NCBI RefSeq assembly: GCF_002741075.1
Contig: NZ_CP016634.1
Location: 5,384,501-5,448,500, forward strand
Source of the DNA: Pseudomonas putida
GTDB taxonomy: Bacteria; Pseudomonadota; Gammaproteobacteria; Pseudomonadales; Pseudomonadaceae
Reading direction: 5' to 3'
DNA length: 64,000 bases
The notes beneath the pieces were generated by a model that was not told the DNA's origin, ran no database searches, and saw only the letters and a program-made list of their open reading frames with translations. How positions within the stretch are numbered: the first letter of the stretch is position 1; every line of letters begins with the position of its first letter. A program made the translations under genes and the position numbers. Shown here piece by piece: positions 9,517 to 19,921 of this stretch.

Positions 9517-10362
9517 ATGCTTATCGATCAGAAAATACCTCTGGGGCAGTACATCGCCTCATTCGTCGAATGGCTGACCCAGAACGGCGCCAACTATTTC
9601 GACGCCATCGCCCAGGGCCTGGAATTCATGATCCATGGGGTCACCAGCGCCCTGACTTGGTTCAACCCTTATGTCCTCATCGCCTTGTTCGCCGCCCTGG
9701 CGCACCTGATCCAGCGCAAATGGGCGCTGACGGCATTCGTCGCGCTGTCCTTCCTGCTGATCTTCAATCTCGGTTACTGGCAGGAAACCATGGAGACCCT
9801 GGCGCAGGTCACCTTCGCCACCGTGGTGTGCGTGGCCATCGGCGTGCCGCTGGGCATCGTCGCCGCGCACAAACCGATGTTCTACACCGCCATGCGCCCG
9901 GTCCTGGACCTGATGCAGACGGTTCCTACCTTCGTTTACCTGATCCCGACCCTGACCCTGTTCGGTCTGGGCGTGGTTCCAGGGTTGATCTCCACAGTGG
10001 TGTTCGCCATCGCCGCGCCGATCCGCCTCACCTACCTGGGGATCTGCGACGTACCCCAGGAGCTGCTCGACGCCGGCAAGGCCTTTGGCTGCTCGCGCCG
10101 CCAACTGCTGACCCGCATCGAACTGCCCCATGCGATGCCCAGCATCGCCGCGGGCGTCACCCAATGCATCATGCTGTCGTTGTCGATGGTCGTGATCGCC
10201 GCCCTGGTGGGCGCCGACGGCCTGGGCAAACCTGTGGTCAACGCACTGAACACCGCCGATATCGCCCTGGGCTTCGAGGCGGGCCTGGCGATCGTGCTGC
10301 TGGCGATCATGCTGGACCGTATCTGCAAGCAACCGGAGCTGCCGGCGCGAGGTGAGTCATGA
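9517..10362 (+). CDS. cbcW: Choline/betaine/carnitine ABC permease
   Basis: A 281-residue ProW-type inner-membrane permease with about six hydrophobic segments. The coupling-helix region is LDAGKAFGCSRRQLLTRIELPHAMP (read in two parts: LDAGKAFGCSRRQL and TRIELPHAMP), the EAA loop that docks the ATPase. Its stop overlaps the cbcV start by four bases, so translation is coupled. It forms the shared channel for CbcX and probably CaiX. Confidence 0.92.
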   Translation: MLIDQKIPLGQYIASFVEWLTQNGANYFDAIAQGLEFMIHGVTSALTWFNPYVLIALFAALAHLIQRKWALTAFVALSFLLIFNLGYWQETMETLAQVTFATVVCVAIGVPLGIVAAHKPMFYTAMRPVLDLMQTVPTFVYLIPTLTLFGLGVVPGLISTVVFAIAAPIRLTYLGICDVPQELLDAGKAFGCSRRQLLTRIELPHAMPSIAAGVTQCIMLSLSMVVIAALVGADGLGKPVVNALNTADIALGFEAGLAIVLLAIMLDRICKQPELPARGES

Positions 10363-11537
10363 GCATCATTCGTTTCGAAGACGTCGACGTCATCTTCTCC
10401 AACAAGCCACGCGAAGCGCTGGCACTGCTGGACCAAGGCCAGACCCGCGAGCAGATCCTCAAAAAGACCGGTCTTGTGGTCGGCGTCGAGAAAGCCAACC
10501 TGGACATCAACAAAGGCGAGATCTGCGTGCTCATGGGCCTGTCGGGCTCGGGCAAATCGAGCCTGCTGCGCTGCATCAACGGCCTGAACACCGTCAGCCG
10601 CGGCAAGCTGTTCGTCGAGCATGAAGGCAAGCACATCGACATCGCCCACTGCACCCCGGCGGAACTGAAGATGATGCGCACCAAGCGCATCGCCATGGTG
10701 TTCCAGAAGTTCGCCTTGATGCCTTGGCTGACCGTGCGCGAGAACATCAGCTTCGGTCTGGAGATGCAGGGCCGACCCGAGAAGGAGCGGCGCAAGCTGG
10801 TCGACGAGAAGCTCGAGCTGGTGGGCCTGACCCAATGACGCAACAAGAAGCCCGACGAACTTTCCGGCGGCATGCAGCAGCGCGTGGGGCTGGCCCGGGC
10901 GCTGGCCATGGACGCCGACATCCTGTTGATGGACGAACCCTTCTCGGCCCTCGACCCGCTGATCCGCCAGGGCCTGCAGGACGAACTGCTGGAGCTGCAG
11001 AACAAGCTGAGCAAGACCATCGTGTTCGTCAGCCATGACCTGGACGAAGCACTCAAGCTGGGTAGCCGCATCGCCATCATGAAAGATGGCCGGATCATCC
11101 AGTACAGCAAGCCTGAAGAGATCGTCCTGAACCCGGCCGACGACTATGTCCGTACCTTCGTGGCCCACACCAACCCGCTCAACGTGCTCTGCGGTCGCAG
11201 CCTGATGCGCACCCTGGACAACTGCAAGCGGATCAACGGTTCGGTGTGTCTGGACCCGGGCGTGGACTCCTGGCTGGACCTGGGCGAAGGGGGCTCGCTC
11301 AAGCGCGCTCGCCAGGGCCAGAATGGCCTGGACCTGCAGAACTGGGCTCCGGGACAAGATGTGGAAACCTTGGGCCGAAAACCCACCCTGGTGAATGCCA
11401 ACATCGGCATGCGTGACGCCTTGCAGATCCGCTACCACACCGGCAACAAGCTGGTGCTGCAAGAGAACGACAAGGTGGTGGGGATTCTCGGCGACAGCGA
11501 GCTTTATCACGCGTTGCTGGGCAAGAACCACGGGTAA
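10359..11537 (+). pseudogene. cbcV: CbcV ATPase interrupted by an in-frame TGA
   Basis: The frame encodes a ProV-like ATPase of about 392 residues, but codon 160 (10836-10838) is TGA and the downstream part continues in the same frame. The first 159 residues hold Walker A (GLSGSGKSS) and the Q-loop (VFQKFALMPW). The second part holds the signature LSGGMQQR, Walker B (ILLMDEP) and the C-terminal regulatory region. From memory of Pseudomonas homologues a tryptophan follows LTQ, which a single TGG-to-TGA change would explain. A truncated product could not hydrolyse ATP. A sequencing error is the main alternative. Confidence 0.85.
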
Positions 11538-11571
11538 TCGATGGATTGGGGCCGCGCCACGGCCCCTTCAC

Positions 11572-11634
11572 GGCAAAAGGCCGCTCCTGCTGGGGAATGC
11601 ACGATCCCCTGCAGGAGCGGCCTTGTGCCGCGAA
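11572..11634. repeat. REP inverted pair between convergent cbcV and hisF
   Basis: The arms GGCAAAAGGCCGCTCCTGC (11572-11590) and the inverse at 11611-11629 form a REP hairpin at the convergent end of cbcV and hisF. It may serve as terminator for both. Confidence 0.75.
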
Positions 11635-11663
11635 AAGGGCTGCACAGCAGCCCCGATCAATAG

Positions 11664-12434
11664 TCAGCGAACGACGATCCCGCGTGCAGCCATGTAGGCC
11701 TTGGCTTCCGGCACGGTGTACTCGCCGAAGTGGAAGATGCTCGCCGCCAGGACAGCGCTGGCGTGGCCTTCGAGAATCCCGTCAGCCAGATGCTGAAGGT
11801 TGCCGACGCCGCCCGAGGCGATCACCGGGATACCTACCGCATCACTGATGGCCCGGGTCACGCCCAGGTCGAAACCACTCTTCATACCGTCCTGATCCAT
11901 GCTGGTCAGCAGGATCTCACCGGCGCCCAGACCTTCCATCTTCTTCGCCCATGCCACCGCATCCAGGCCGGTCGGCTTGCGTCCACCGTGGGTGAAAATC
12001 TCCCAACGCGGCGCTTCGCCGGGGCCGGAGACTTTCTTGGCGTCGATGGCGACGACGATGCACTGGGAACCGAAACGCTCGGCAGCCTCGCCCACGAACT
12101 CAGGGTTGAACACTGCGGCGGTATTGATCGAGACCTTGTCGGCACCGGCGTTGAGCAGGTTGCGGATGTCCTGCACGGTACGCACGCCACCGCCCACGGT
12201 CAGGGGGATGAACACCTGGCTGGCCATGCGCTCGACGGTATGCAGGGTAGTGTCACGGCCGTCGACGCTGGCGGTGATGTCCAGGAAGGTGATCTCGTCA
12301 GCCCCCTGCTCATCGTAGCGACGGGCGATTTCCACCGGGTCGCCGGCATCACGGATGTTCTCGAACTTGACGCCCTTGACCACCCGGCCGTTGTCCACGT
12401 CCAGGCAAGGGATGATGCGCTTGGCCAGTGCCAT
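11664..12434 (-). CDS. hisF: Imidazole glycerol phosphate synthase, cyclase subunit
   Basis: A 256-residue beta/alpha barrel. [21 protein letters not shown] is the standard N-terminus, whose Asp is catalytic. The second catalytic Asp is in [12 protein letters not shown], and the phosphate-binding loops are VGGGVRT and ASGGVGN. It uses ammonia made by HisH to convert PRFAR to IGP and AICAR. It lies 9 bp after hisA in the same operon. Confidence 0.98.
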   Translation of the reverse strand: MALAKRIIPCLDVDNGRVVKGVKFENIRDAGDPVEIARRYDEQGADEITFLDITASVDGRDTTLHTVERMASQVFIPLTVGGGVRTVQDIRNLLNAGADKVSINTAAVFNPEFVGEAAERFGSQCIVVAIDAKKVSGPGEAPRWEIFTHGGRKPTGLDAVAWAKKMEGLGAGEILLTSMDQDGMKSGFDLGVTRAISDAVGIPVIASGGVGNLQHLADGILEGHASAVLAASIFHFGEYTVPEAKAYMAARGIVVR

Positions 12435-12443
12435 GTTCTGTCC

Positions 12444-13181
12444 TCAGCCTTGGTAGTTGTCGCAGAAGGCCTGGGCCTCAGCGACATCGAGGGTGCCTTC
12501 ATAGATGGCGCGGCCGGTGATGGCACCGATGATGCCCGGGGTCTTGGCATCCAGCAGGGCCTTGATGTCGCCCAGGTTGTGGATGCCACCGGAGGCGATC
12601 ACCGGGATCGACGTGGCTTCGGCCAGGGCCTTGGTGAAGGGCACGTTGCAGCCCTGCATCATGCCGTCCTTGGCGATGTCGGTGTAGACGATCGCCGAGA
12701 CGCCATCGGCCTCGAAGCGCTTGGCCAGGTCGATGACCTGCACCGAGCTGACTTCAGCCCAACCGTCGGTGGCGACGAAGCCGTCCTTGGCGTCCAGGCC
12801 GACGATGACCTTGCCTGGGAACGCCTTGCACGCCTCGGCGACGAATTCAGGCTGCTTGACCGCCTTGGTACCGATGATCACGTAGCTGACGCCAGCCTTG
12901 ACGTAGTGCTCGATGGTTTCCAGCGAGCGGATGCCGCCACCGATCTGGATCGGCAGGTTCGGGTAGCGCTTGGCGATGGCGGTGACCACTTCGCCGTTGA
13001 CCGGTTGGCCTTCGAAGGCGCCATTGAGGTCGACCAGATGCAGGCGACGGCAGCCACCCTCGACCCATTTGGCGGCCATGCTCACCGGGTCGTCGGAAAA
13101 TACCGTGGAGTCTTCCATGCGGCCTTGGCGCAGACGCACGCAGGCACCGTCCTTCAGATCGATAGCGGGGATAATCAGCAT
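12444..13181 (-). CDS. hisA: ProFAR isomerase HisA
   Basis: A 245-residue barrel with the hallmark [20 protein letters not shown], whose Asp is catalytic, plus QIGGGIRS and ASGGIHN phosphate loops and YTDIAKDGM around the second catalytic Asp. It converts ProFAR to PRFAR in histidine synthesis. It is followed directly by hisF and preceded by the DUF2164 gene. Confidence 0.98.
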   Translation of the reverse strand: MLIIPAIDLKDGACVRLRQGRMEDSTVFSDDPVSMAAKWVEGGCRRLHLVDLNGAFEGQPVNGEVVTAIAKRYPNLPIQIGGGIRSLETIEHYVKAGVSYVIIGTKAVKQPEFVAEACKAFPGKVIVGLDAKDGFVATDGWAEVSSVQVIDLAKRFEADGVSAIVYTDIAKDGMMQGCNVPFTKALAEATSIPVIASGGIHNLGDIKALLDAKTPGIIGAITGRAIYEGTLDVAEAQAFCDNYQG

Positions 13182-13208
13182 CTTGGGAACCTGTCTAATC
13201 AGTGAAAT

Positions 13209-13469
13209 TCAGGGCTTCTCGAGTGCCCACAGGTCGCTCTCGATGCTCTCGAACCGCTCCTTGAGGTGCAGCTGAACATCGGCAATCGCCCTGTTGTAGT
13301 AGTGGGGTGCAATTTCCTTGCTGAACAACTCGAGGACCTCAACCACCTCGAACGACCCAAGCGTCAGCTCGAAGCGGTCTTCAAGGAAGCGCTTCAAGGT
13401 GTCGAGCGCCTCGCGCTCCTGCTCGGGTGCCAGGGTGATGACCGGGGCCTTGGTCCGCGACTTGCTCAT
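13209..13469 (-). CDS. DUF2164 family protein
   Basis: An 86-residue soluble protein (MSKSRTKAPVITLAPEQERE) of the DUF2164 family, recognised by its segment RFLEDRFELTLGSFEVVEVL. The function is unknown. It is embedded in the his operon: its ATG directly follows the hisH stop (TAAATG), and hisA follows 27 bp later, so it is co-expressed with histidine synthesis. Confidence 0.8.
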   Translation of the reverse strand: MSKSRTKAPVITLAPEQEREALDTLKRFLEDRFELTLGSFEVVEVLELFSKEIAPHYYNRAIADVQLHLKERFESIESDLWALEKP

Positions 13470-14108
13470 TTACCAGCGTCCATCCCAGCTGACGAAGTTC
13501 TGCAGCAGCTGCAGGCCATGGGTATGGCTCTTCTCGGGGTGGAACTGCACGGCGAAGCGCGAACCCTCGGCCAGGGCCGCGGCGAAATCGACGCCATAGT
13601 GGCCGCGACCGGCCACCTGCCCGGGCTTGCCGGCATTGATGTAATAGCTGTGAACGAAATAGAAGCGCGCGCGGTCGGGGATGTCGTGCCACAGGGGGTG
13701 GTCGATGGTCTGGCTGACTTCGTTCCAGCCCATGTGCGGCACCTTCAGGTGTTCGCCGTCTTCCTGCAGGTCCTTGCCGAAGAAACGCACCTGGCCAGGG
13801 AACAGGCCGATGCAGTCGACGCCGTCGTTCTCCTCGCTGTGGTCCAGCAGGGCTTGCATGCCCACGCAGATACCGAGGAACGGACGGTCCTGGCTGACTT
13901 CACGCACCAGGCTGTCGAAGCCCAGGCGACGGATCTCGGCCATGCAGTCGCGGATCGCGCCAACACCCGGGAACACCACGCGGTCGGCCTCGCGGATCAC
14001 CGCGGCGTCGCTGGTGACCAGCACCTTGCCGGCTCCCACGTGCTCCAGGGCCTTGGCCACCGAGTGCAGGTTACCCATGCCATAGTCGATTACGGCGACC
14101 GTCTGCAT
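13470..14108 (-). CDS. hisH: Imidazole glycerol phosphate synthase, glutaminase subunit
   Basis: A 212-residue class I glutamine amidotransferase. The nucleophile Cys is in [12 protein letters not shown], and the His/Glu pair is in [12 protein letters not shown]. The start [17 protein letters not shown] at 14108 overlaps the hisB stop (TGATG), better than the upstream ATG at 14117. It supplies ammonia to HisF. Confidence 0.97.
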   Translation of the reverse strand: MQTVAVIDYGMGNLHSVAKALEHVGAGKVLVTSDAAVIREADRVVFPGVGAIRDCMAEIRRLGFDSLVREVSQDRPFLGICVGMQALLDHSEENDGVDCIGLFPGQVRFFGKDLQEDGEHLKVPHMGWNEVSQTIDHPLWHDIPDRARFYFVHSYYINAGKPGQVAGRGHYGVDFAAALAEGSRFAVQFHPEKSHTHGLQLLQNFVSWDGRW

Positions 14109-14701
14109 CACAGGCATCCCTTGGTGGAAGGCATCTGCCCGGCCATGCGCTCGTCCTGCTCGACGGCCATGCGCAGCGCGCGGCCGAAGGCCTTGAACAC
14201 GGTTTCGATCTGGTGGTGGGTGTTGTGGCCGCGCAGGTTGTCGATGTGCAGGGTCACCAGGGCGTGGTTGACGAAGCCCTGGAAGAACTCCTGGAACAGG
14301 TCGACATCGAAGCCGCCCACGCTGGCACGGGTGTACGGCACATGCATCTGCAGGCCCGGACGGCCGGAGAAGTCGATGACCACGCGGGACAGGGCTTCGT
14401 CCAGCGGCACGTACGAATGGCCGTAGCGGCGGATGCCCTTCTTGTCACCGATGGCCTGGGCGAACGCCTGGCCGAGGGTGATGCCGACGTCTTCGACGGT
14501 ATGGTGGTCGTCGATATGCAGGTCACCCTTGCACTCGATGTCCAGATCGATCAGCCCATGCCGGGCGATCTGGTCGAGCATGTGTTCGAGGAAAGGCACA
14601 CCGATATCGAATCGGGCCTTGCCACTGCCATCGAGGTTGATCGAGGCTTTTACCTGGGTTTCCAGGGTATTGCGCTCGACGGAAGCCTTACGTTCGACCA
14701 T
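14108..14701 (-). CDS. hisB: Imidazoleglycerol-phosphate dehydratase
   Basis: A 197-residue monofunctional HisB with two metal-binding repeats, [10 protein letters not shown] (here [10 protein letters not shown]) and [18 protein letters not shown]. Starting at [16 protein letters not shown] (14701) gives the length usual for Pseudomonas. The frame is open further upstream to 14914, including an ATG at 14740. It is the first gene of the his operon here. Confidence 0.95.
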   Translation of the reverse strand: MVERKASVERNTLETQVKASINLDGSGKARFDIGVPFLEHMLDQIARHGLIDLDIECKGDLHIDDHHTVEDVGITLGQAFAQAIGDKKGIRRYGHSYVPLDEALSRVVIDFSGRPGLQMHVPYTRASVGGFDVDLFQEFFQGFVNHALVTLHIDNLRGHNTHHQIETVFKAFGRALRMAVEQDERMAGQMPSTKGCL

Positions 14702-14966
14702 CACCAGCTCCGCAAAATCATTGGGCGAAAAGGTTGCCATTATAGGCCCAGATCGCTCCCGCTTGGAACGCGAATGACATATGGCAATGTCGCAATTGTG
14801 TAATTTCTGCTGTTTGAGGCGACGGCCTGCTCGCTCCAGGGGCAAGCCCGTACCCATACAGACTGCACTGTCCCTCCCATCACCCACTATTGAATACGCC
14901 GAGGTCCTACCCACGGCGCTATACTCCCAGGCTTGAATTTCAAAAACGGACTACAAGGACTCGCCC

Positions 14967-17207
14967 ATGAAAGCGTTCGGCAAAATCCTGGGGCTGGGGC
15001 TTCTCGGGTTGCTGCTGATCATCGTGGCGCTGGGCTTCGCCCTGACCCACCTCTTCGATCCCAACGACTACAAAGACGAGATTCGCCAGTTGGCCCGCGA
15101 CAAGGCCCACATCGAGCTGACGCTCAACGGCGATATCGGCTGGAGCCTGTTCCCGTGGCTGGGCCTGGAGCTGCACGAGGCCAGCATCGCCACGCTGAAC
15201 AAGCCCAAGGAGCCGTTCGCCGACCTGCAGATGCTGGGTTTGTCGGTCCGTGTGCTGCCGCTGCTGCGCCGCGAGGTGCAGATGAGCGACGTACGCGTCG
15301 AGGGCCTGAACCTGACCCTGAACCGTGACGAACACGGCCACGGCAACTGGGAAGACATCGGCAAGCCACTGCCGCAGCCTGCCGACGCACCATCGACCGG
15401 CACGGCCGAAGCCCCCGCCACGGCCAATACCCCGGCCAACAAGGAAGACACGCGCGAGCGCATGGTCAAGCTGGACATCGACAGCCTGACCGTCAATAAC
15501 GCCCAGGTACAATACACCGACGCCAAGACCGGCCAGACCTTCACCGCGCAAAGCATCCAGCTGAGCACCGGCGCGGTCCATGAGGGCGTGAACATCCCGC
15601 TCAAGGCCAGTGCCTTCCTCACCGTCGGCCAGCCAAGCCTCAAGGCACGCACCGAGCTGACAGGCGAACTGCGTTTCGACCGCAAGCTCAAGCGCTACAA
15701 CATCGAGGACATGCGCCTTTCAGGCGAGGCCTCTGGCGAGCCGCTTACCGGCAAGACCATGACCTTCGCCGCCCAAGGCCAGCTGCTGGTCGACCTGGCG
15801 GCCAACGTGGCCTCCTGGAATGGCCTGAAGCTGTCCGCCAACCAGCTGCGCGCCTTGGGCGAGCTGAACCTGCGCGACCTGGACAAAACCCCGCAGTTGA
15901 GCGGCGGCCTGTCCATCGCCCAGTTCGACCTGCGCACCTTCCTCGACAGCATTGGCCATCCGCTGCCCGCCACCGCCGACCCGGCCGCTTTCGGCAAACT
16001 GGAGCTGGTCACCCGCCTGCAGGCCAATCCAACCAGCCTGGCCCTGGAAGACCTGGCCGTGAAGCTCGACGACAGCACCTTCAGCGGCCGTATCGCCATC
16101 GACGACTTCGCCAAGCAGGCCCTGCGCCTGCGCCTTAAAGGCGACACGTTCAACGCCGACCGCTACCTGCAAGCCAAGAGCGAACAGGCCAAGGGCGCCA
16201 GCGCCGCGCGCCACGCCGAGGTCCAGCAGCAGGAAGCCAGTGCCGTGAGCGGCCCGAGCACGACCCCGTTGCCCAACGCGCCTACCCAGGTGGCCTGGAG
16301 CAGCGATAAGCTGCTGCCGGTGGATCGCCTGCGCCAGCTCGACCTGCAAGCAGACGTCTCGTTCGACGCACTGACCCTGGACAAGCTGCCGATCACCGAT
16401 GCCCAGCTCAAGGCCAGCGGCCAAGGCGGTCTGCTGATCCTCGAAACCCTGCGCGGCGGCCTGTACGACGGCAGCTTCGAGAGCAACGGGACACTCGACG
16501 TGCGCCCCGCCGTACCACAGATCGGCGTGAAGACCCGCATCAACCGCGTGCCGGTAGAACACTTCATCAAGACCGATACTCCGGACAAGGCGCCACCGGT
16601 CAAAGGTTTGCTGACGTTGTCCAGCGACCTGACCGCCACCGGCAACAGCCAGAAAGCACTGATCGACACCCTCAACGGCAATGCCAGCTTCACCATCACT
16701 GACGGTGTGTTGGTCAACGCGAACCTTGAGCAGCAGCTGTGCCACGCCATCGCCACCCTCAACCGCAAGACCTTGAGCGGCGAACCGCGCGGCAAGGACA
16801 CACCGTTCCAGGAACTGCGCGGCAGCCTGGTGGTGCGCAATGGCGTCGCCAGCAACCCTAACCTGAAGGCAAGCATTCCAGGCCTGACCGTCAACGGCCA
16901 CGGTGATGTGGACCTGCGCGTACTGGGCATGGACTACAACCTCGGCGTGATCGTCGAGGGTGATCAGCGCGCCATGCCGGACCCAGCCTGCCAGGTCAAC
17001 GAACGCTATGTCGGCATCGAGGTGCCGGTGCGTTGCCGTGGCCCCTTGGAGCTAGGCGCCAAAGCCTGCCGCCTGGACCAGGAAGGCCTGGGCAAGGTCG
17101 CCGCCAAGCTGGCCGGCAACCGCCTGCAGGAAAAACTCGACGAGAAGCTCGGTGACAAGGTCAGCCCGCAGCTCAAGGATGCACTCAAGGGGCTGTTCAA
17201 ACGATGA
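14967..17207 (+). CDS. AsmA family inner-membrane protein
   Basis: A 746-residue AsmA-like protein. One N-terminal membrane helix (GLGLLGLLLIIVALGFALTH, residues 11-30) precedes a long periplasmic region with AsmA motifs such as FDPNDYKDEIR and, near the C-terminus, VNGHGDVDLRVLGMDYNL. AsmA-like proteins are implicated in outer-membrane lipid homeostasis. The ATG at 14967 follows CAAGGA. The gene overlaps mutY by four bases, a conserved Pseudomonas arrangement. Confidence 0.9.
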   Translation: MKAFGKILGLGLLGLLLIIVALGFALTHLFDPNDYKDEIRQLARDKAHIELTLNGDIGWSLFPWLGLELHEASIATLNKPKEPFADLQMLGLSVRVLPLLRREVQMSDVRVEGLNLTLNRDEHGHGNWEDIGKPLPQPADAPSTGTAEAPATANTPANKEDTRERMVKLDIDSLTVNNAQVQYTDAKTGQTFTAQSIQLSTGAVHEGVNIPLKASAFLTVGQPSLKARTELTGELRFDRKLKRYNIEDMRLSGEASGEPLTGKTMTFAAQGQLLVDLAANVASWNGLKLSANQLRALGELNLRDLDKTPQLSGGLSIAQFDLRTFLDSIGHPLPATADPAAFGKLELVTRLQANPTSLALEDLAVKLDDSTFSGRIAIDDFAKQALRLRLKGDTFNADRYLQAKSEQAKGASAARHAEVQQQEASAVSGPSTTPLPNAPTQVAWSSDKLLPVDRLRQLDLQADVSFDALTLDKLPITDAQLKASGQGGLLILETLRGGLYDGSFESNGTLDVRPAVPQIGVKTRINRVPVEHFIKTDTPDKAPPVKGLLTLSSDLTATGNSQKALIDTLNGNASFTITDGVLVNANLEQQLCHAIATLNRKTLSGEPRGKDTPFQELRGSLVVRNGVASNPNLKASIPGLTVNGHGDVDLRVLGMDYNLGVIVEGDQRAMPDPACQVNERYVGIEVPVRCRGPLELGAKACRLDQEGLGKVAAKLAGNRLQEKLDEKLGDKVSPQLKDALKGLFKR

Positions 17208-18271
17208 GTCCCGAGCAGTTCTCCAATGCCGTGCTGCAGTGGTACGACCAACACGGCCGTCATGACCTGCCCTGGCAACAGGGCATCACGCCTTACCGGG
17301 TGTGGGTGTCGGAAATCATGCTGCAACAGACCCAGGTGAGCACTGTGCTCAACTACTTCGACCGCTTCATGCAGGCCCTGCCAACCGTGCAGGCTCTGGC
17401 CGAAGCGCCGGAGGACGAAGTGCTGCACCTGTGGACGGGCCTGGGTTACTACACCCGGGCGCGCAACCTGCAAAAAGCCGCGAAAATCGTGGTCGAGCAG
17501 CACGCCGGCGAGTTCCCACGCAGCGTCGAGCAGCTCACGGAGCTGCCCGGTATAGGTCGCTCCACTGCCGGCGCCATCGCCAGTATCAGCATGGGCATTC
17601 GCGCGCCGATCCTCGACGGCAACGTCAAGCGCGTGCTGGCCCGCTACACCGCCCAAGCCGGCTACCCCGGCGAGCCCAAGGTGGCCAACGCGCTGTGGGC
17701 CAATGCCGAGCGTTTCACGCCACACGCCAGGGCCAACCATTACACCCAGGCGATGATGGACCTGGGCGCGACCCTTTGCACCCGCAGCAAGCCCAGTTGC
17801 CTGATCTGCCCGCTCAAGGCCGGCTGCCAAGCCCACCTGCTCGGTGAAGAAACCCGATACCCCGAACCCAAGCCGCGCAAGACGCTGCCCCAGCGCCGCA
17901 CCCTGATGCCGCTGCTGGCCAACCATGAAGGCGCCATTCTGCTCTATCGCCGCCCCTCGAGCGGCCTGTGGGGCGGGCTGTGGAGCCTGCCGGAACTGGA
18001 CAGCCTGGAACAGCTCGACGACCTGACCTACCAGCATGGCCTGCGCGCCACAGACAGCCAGGCCCTGGACGGCCTGACGCACACCTTCAGCCATTTCCAG
18101 TTGGCCATCGAACCGTGGCTGGTGCGCGTCGACCCGCTCGGCGCCCCCGTGGATGAGCCCGACTGGCTCTGGTATAACCTCGCCACCCCGCCGCGCCTGG
18201 GCCTCGCTGCCCCGGTCAAGAAGCTGCTCAAACGCGCGGCCGATGAATTGATTGCAGGAGAGTCCCGATGA
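17204..18271 (+). CDS. mutY: Adenine DNA glycosylase MutY
   Basis: A 355-residue A/G-mismatch glycosylase. It has [15 protein letters not shown], the helix-hairpin-helix [14 protein letters not shown], and the catalytic Asp in [12 protein letters not shown]. The 4Fe-4S site C-x6-C-x2-C-x5-C is seen in [17 protein letters not shown]. The C-terminal NUDIX-like domain recognises 8-oxoG. It overlaps asmA and yggX by ATGA at both ends. Confidence 0.97.
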   Translation: MSPEQFSNAVLQWYDQHGRHDLPWQQGITPYRVWVSEIMLQQTQVSTVLNYFDRFMQALPTVQALAEAPEDEVLHLWTGLGYYTRARNLQKAAKIVVEQHAGEFPRSVEQLTELPGIGRSTAGAIASISMGIRAPILDGNVKRVLARYTAQAGYPGEPKVANALWANAERFTPHARANHYTQAMMDLGATLCTRSKPSCLICPLKAGCQAHLLGEETRYPEPKPRKTLPQRRTLMPLLANHEGAILLYRRPSSGLWGGLWSLPELDSLEQLDDLTYQHGLRATDSQALDGLTHTFSHFQLAIEPWLVRVDPLGAPVDEPDWLWYNLATPPRLGLAAPVKKLLKRAADELIAGESR

Positions 18272-18540
18272 CCCGCACCGTGAAGTGCCGCAAGTACAAC
18301 GAAGAACTCCCCGGCCTGCCACGCCCCCCCTACCCAGGCGCCAAAGGTCAGGACATCTTCGATCACATCTCGCAGAAGGCCTGGGACGAATGGCAGAAGC
18401 ACCAGACCATGCTGATCAACGAAAAGCGCCTGAACATGATGAACGCCGAGGACCGCAAGTTCCTCCAGGCGGAGATGGACAAGTTCTTCGCTGGCGAGGA
18501 ATACGCCCAGGCCGAAGGGTACGTTCCGCCGAGCGAATGA
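18268..18540 (+). CDS. yggX: YggX Fe(II)-trafficking protein
   Basis: A 90-residue protein with the classical N-terminus [17 protein letters not shown] and the C-terminal [19 protein letters not shown]. It belongs to the YggX family, which protects iron-sulfur clusters from oxidation. Coupling to mutY, an iron-sulfur enzyme, is the common gammaproteobacterial order. Confidence 0.96.
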   Translation: MTRTVKCRKYNEELPGLPRPPYPGAKGQDIFDHISQKAWDEWQKHQTMLINEKRLNMMNAEDRKFLQAEMDKFFAGEEYAQAEGYVPPSE

Positions 18541-18559
18541 CCCCAGAAAACGTAAGCGA

Positions 18560-18620
18560 CGGAATTAATTTAAAAAATTTTCAAAAAGTCGTTGACGGAA
18601 GGTCTGAAAACCTTTTTAAT
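18560..18620 (+). promoter_or_regulatory. tRNA-Phe promoter with AT-rich upstream element
   Basis: TTGACG at 18592-18597 and TTTAAT at 18615-18620 are separated by 17 bp. The 30 bp before the -35 box are nearly pure A/T, like an UP element, and a GC-rich discriminator follows. This suits a strong stable-RNA promoter. Confidence 0.65.
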
Positions 18621-18630
18621 TCGCCCCGTC

Positions 18631-18706
18631 GCCCAGATAGCTCAGTCGGTAGAGCAGAGGATTGAAAATCCTCGTGTCGGCGGTTCGACTCCGTCTCTGG
18701 GCACCA
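18631..18706 (+). tRNA. tRNA-Phe (GAA)
   Basis: The 76-nt sequence folds as a standard cloverleaf with acceptor stem GCCCAGA/TCTGGGC, D-arm GCTCAGTCGGTAGAGC, anticodon loop TTGAAAA (GAA, Phe), GGTTCGACTCC T-arm and encoded CCA. Confidence 0.97.
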
Positions 18707-18715
18707 AGTGCCAAA

Positions 18716-18747
18716 CCCCAGGTAACGCAAGTTGCCTGGGGTTTTTT
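18716..18747 (+). terminator. Rho-independent terminator of tRNA-Phe
   Basis: CCCCAGGTAAC and GTTGCCTGGGG pair around a GCAA loop and are followed by six T residues, immediately after the tRNA. Confidence 0.9.
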
Positions 18748-18922
18748 AATGCCCGCGACTTTTGCAACGAAAGTCTGGCGCCAAAATAGCCATATGCTAT
18801 CATTCGCGCCGCGCTGCCCCTGCCTTGCAGCGCATAACCCACGGACGACGGTTGAGCAAGGAATGCCTCATCAGACAGCCGATGCCTCAGCCCGTTTTTT
18901 CCTCTCGAAAATCGGAAGCGCC

Positions 18923-19384
18923 ATGACATCCCCTGCCGAACTCATGAACAAGGTCAATCGCAAGACGCTGCACCTGGTACTGCTGTGCGCGGTCACCGGC
19001 GGCATCTACCTGCTGATCTGGCTGTACAAGACCAACCAACACCTGCGTGAAGCCACCGGACAGACCGTCTGCAGCGAGACCTACATCATCTGGATCTGCG
19101 TCTGCATGGGCCTGAGCGGTGCCTTCATCGACAACCCCGAGCCCTTCCTGGTCGGCATCGGCGCCCTGCTGAGCATCGCCAGCGGCGTGCTGTTCATCGT
19201 CTGGGCATTCAATGCCCGCAGCCTGCTGATGACCTACGCCAACGCTCACCAGCAGCCTTACTTCTCAATGAACGCCTTCTACACGTTCCTGTTCAACGCG
19301 TACTACATCAATTACTGCATCAACGAACTGGGTGAGAACGCGCAGCGCCAGCAGCCGATCTACGCGCAGCCGGCACAGCCCTGA
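18923..19384 (+). CDS. DUF4234-type membrane protein
   Basis: A 153-residue protein with about four hydrophobic segments. TLHLVLLCAVTGGIYLLIWL followed by YKTNQ is the DUF4234 signature. The start MTSPAELMNKVNRKT at 18923 has GGAAG upstream; an in-frame ATG at 18863 is a weaker alternative. The function is unknown. It is followed by another small membrane protein at 19463. Confidence 0.75.
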   Translation: MTSPAELMNKVNRKTLHLVLLCAVTGGIYLLIWLYKTNQHLREATGQTVCSETYIIWICVCMGLSGAFIDNPEPFLVGIGALLSIASGVLFIVWAFNARSLLMTYANAHQQPYFSMNAFYTFLFNAYYINYCINELGENAQRQQPIYAQPAQP

Positions 19385-19462
19385 TCCACGAACGCCAACC
19401 GGCGCAAGGATTTGCATGTCAGCCCGTTCATGCTTTGAAAGCGGGCATACAAGGAGAGATAA

Positions 19463-19783
19463 ATGGCCTACACGTCGATCATGTTCAAGAACCCGAAAAC
19501 CGGCGCACTCAAAGAAGCCCCGGTCGGTTTTTCCTGGACCACCTTCTTCTTCGGTTTCTTCCCGGCGCTGTTCCGCGGTGACTGGAAGTTCGGAGCGATC
19601 CAGTTCGTGCTGCAGATGCTCACCATGGGCCTGAGCTCGCTGGTGTTCTGCGTCATCTACAACAAGCTGTACATCAAGGACCTGATCGGTGCCGGCTTCC
19701 AGGCCCAGTCGATCTCCAAGGGCGACATGGACTACGCCGCCGCCAAGCTCGGCCTGCAGATCCCAGCGCTGACCGCAGCCTGA
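19463..19783 (+). CDS. Small membrane protein with WTTFFFGFFPALFRGDW motif
   Basis: A 106-residue protein with a strong AAGGAGA ribosome site. The core FSWTTFFFGFFPALFRGDWK and a second hydrophobic segment LQMLTMGLSSLVFCVIYNKL suggest two membrane helices, as in DUF2628-like small proteins. The function is unknown. It is probably co-transcribed with the DUF4234 gene 78 bp upstream. Confidence 0.75.
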   Translation: MAYTSIMFKNPKTGALKEAPVGFSWTTFFFGFFPALFRGDWKFGAIQFVLQMLTMGLSSLVFCVIYNKLYIKDLIGAGFQAQSISKGDMDYAAAKLGLQIPALTAA

Positions 19784-19793
19784 GATCCCTGTA

Positions 19794-19813
19794 CCCCATG
19801 GCTGGCCATGGGG
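19794..19813. terminator. Short perfect hairpin, possible terminator
   Basis: CCCCATGGC and GCCATGGGG form a perfect stem just after the 106-aa gene. Only TT follows, so termination is uncertain. Confidence 0.4.
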
Positions 19814-19921
19814 TTACGGCACCACAGCGCAAAGCGCGCGACATTGACCGGCATCAAACAGCCACCGCTCACCGCGTCCTAGCATATCGGGTGGACATTC
19901 GAACCGACCCAAAGGACTGTC

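Noticed and set aside
10830..10875. Frameshift in cbcV
   Set aside because: Both halves are in the same frame (offset 513 bases), so the lesion is a nonsense codon, not an indel.
11730..13205. 491-aa plus-strand frame over hisF and hisA
   Set aside because: Spans two well-recognised minus-strand genes.
18642..18929. 95-aa minus frame over tRNA-Phe
   Set aside because: Antisense of a tRNA gene and its terminator.
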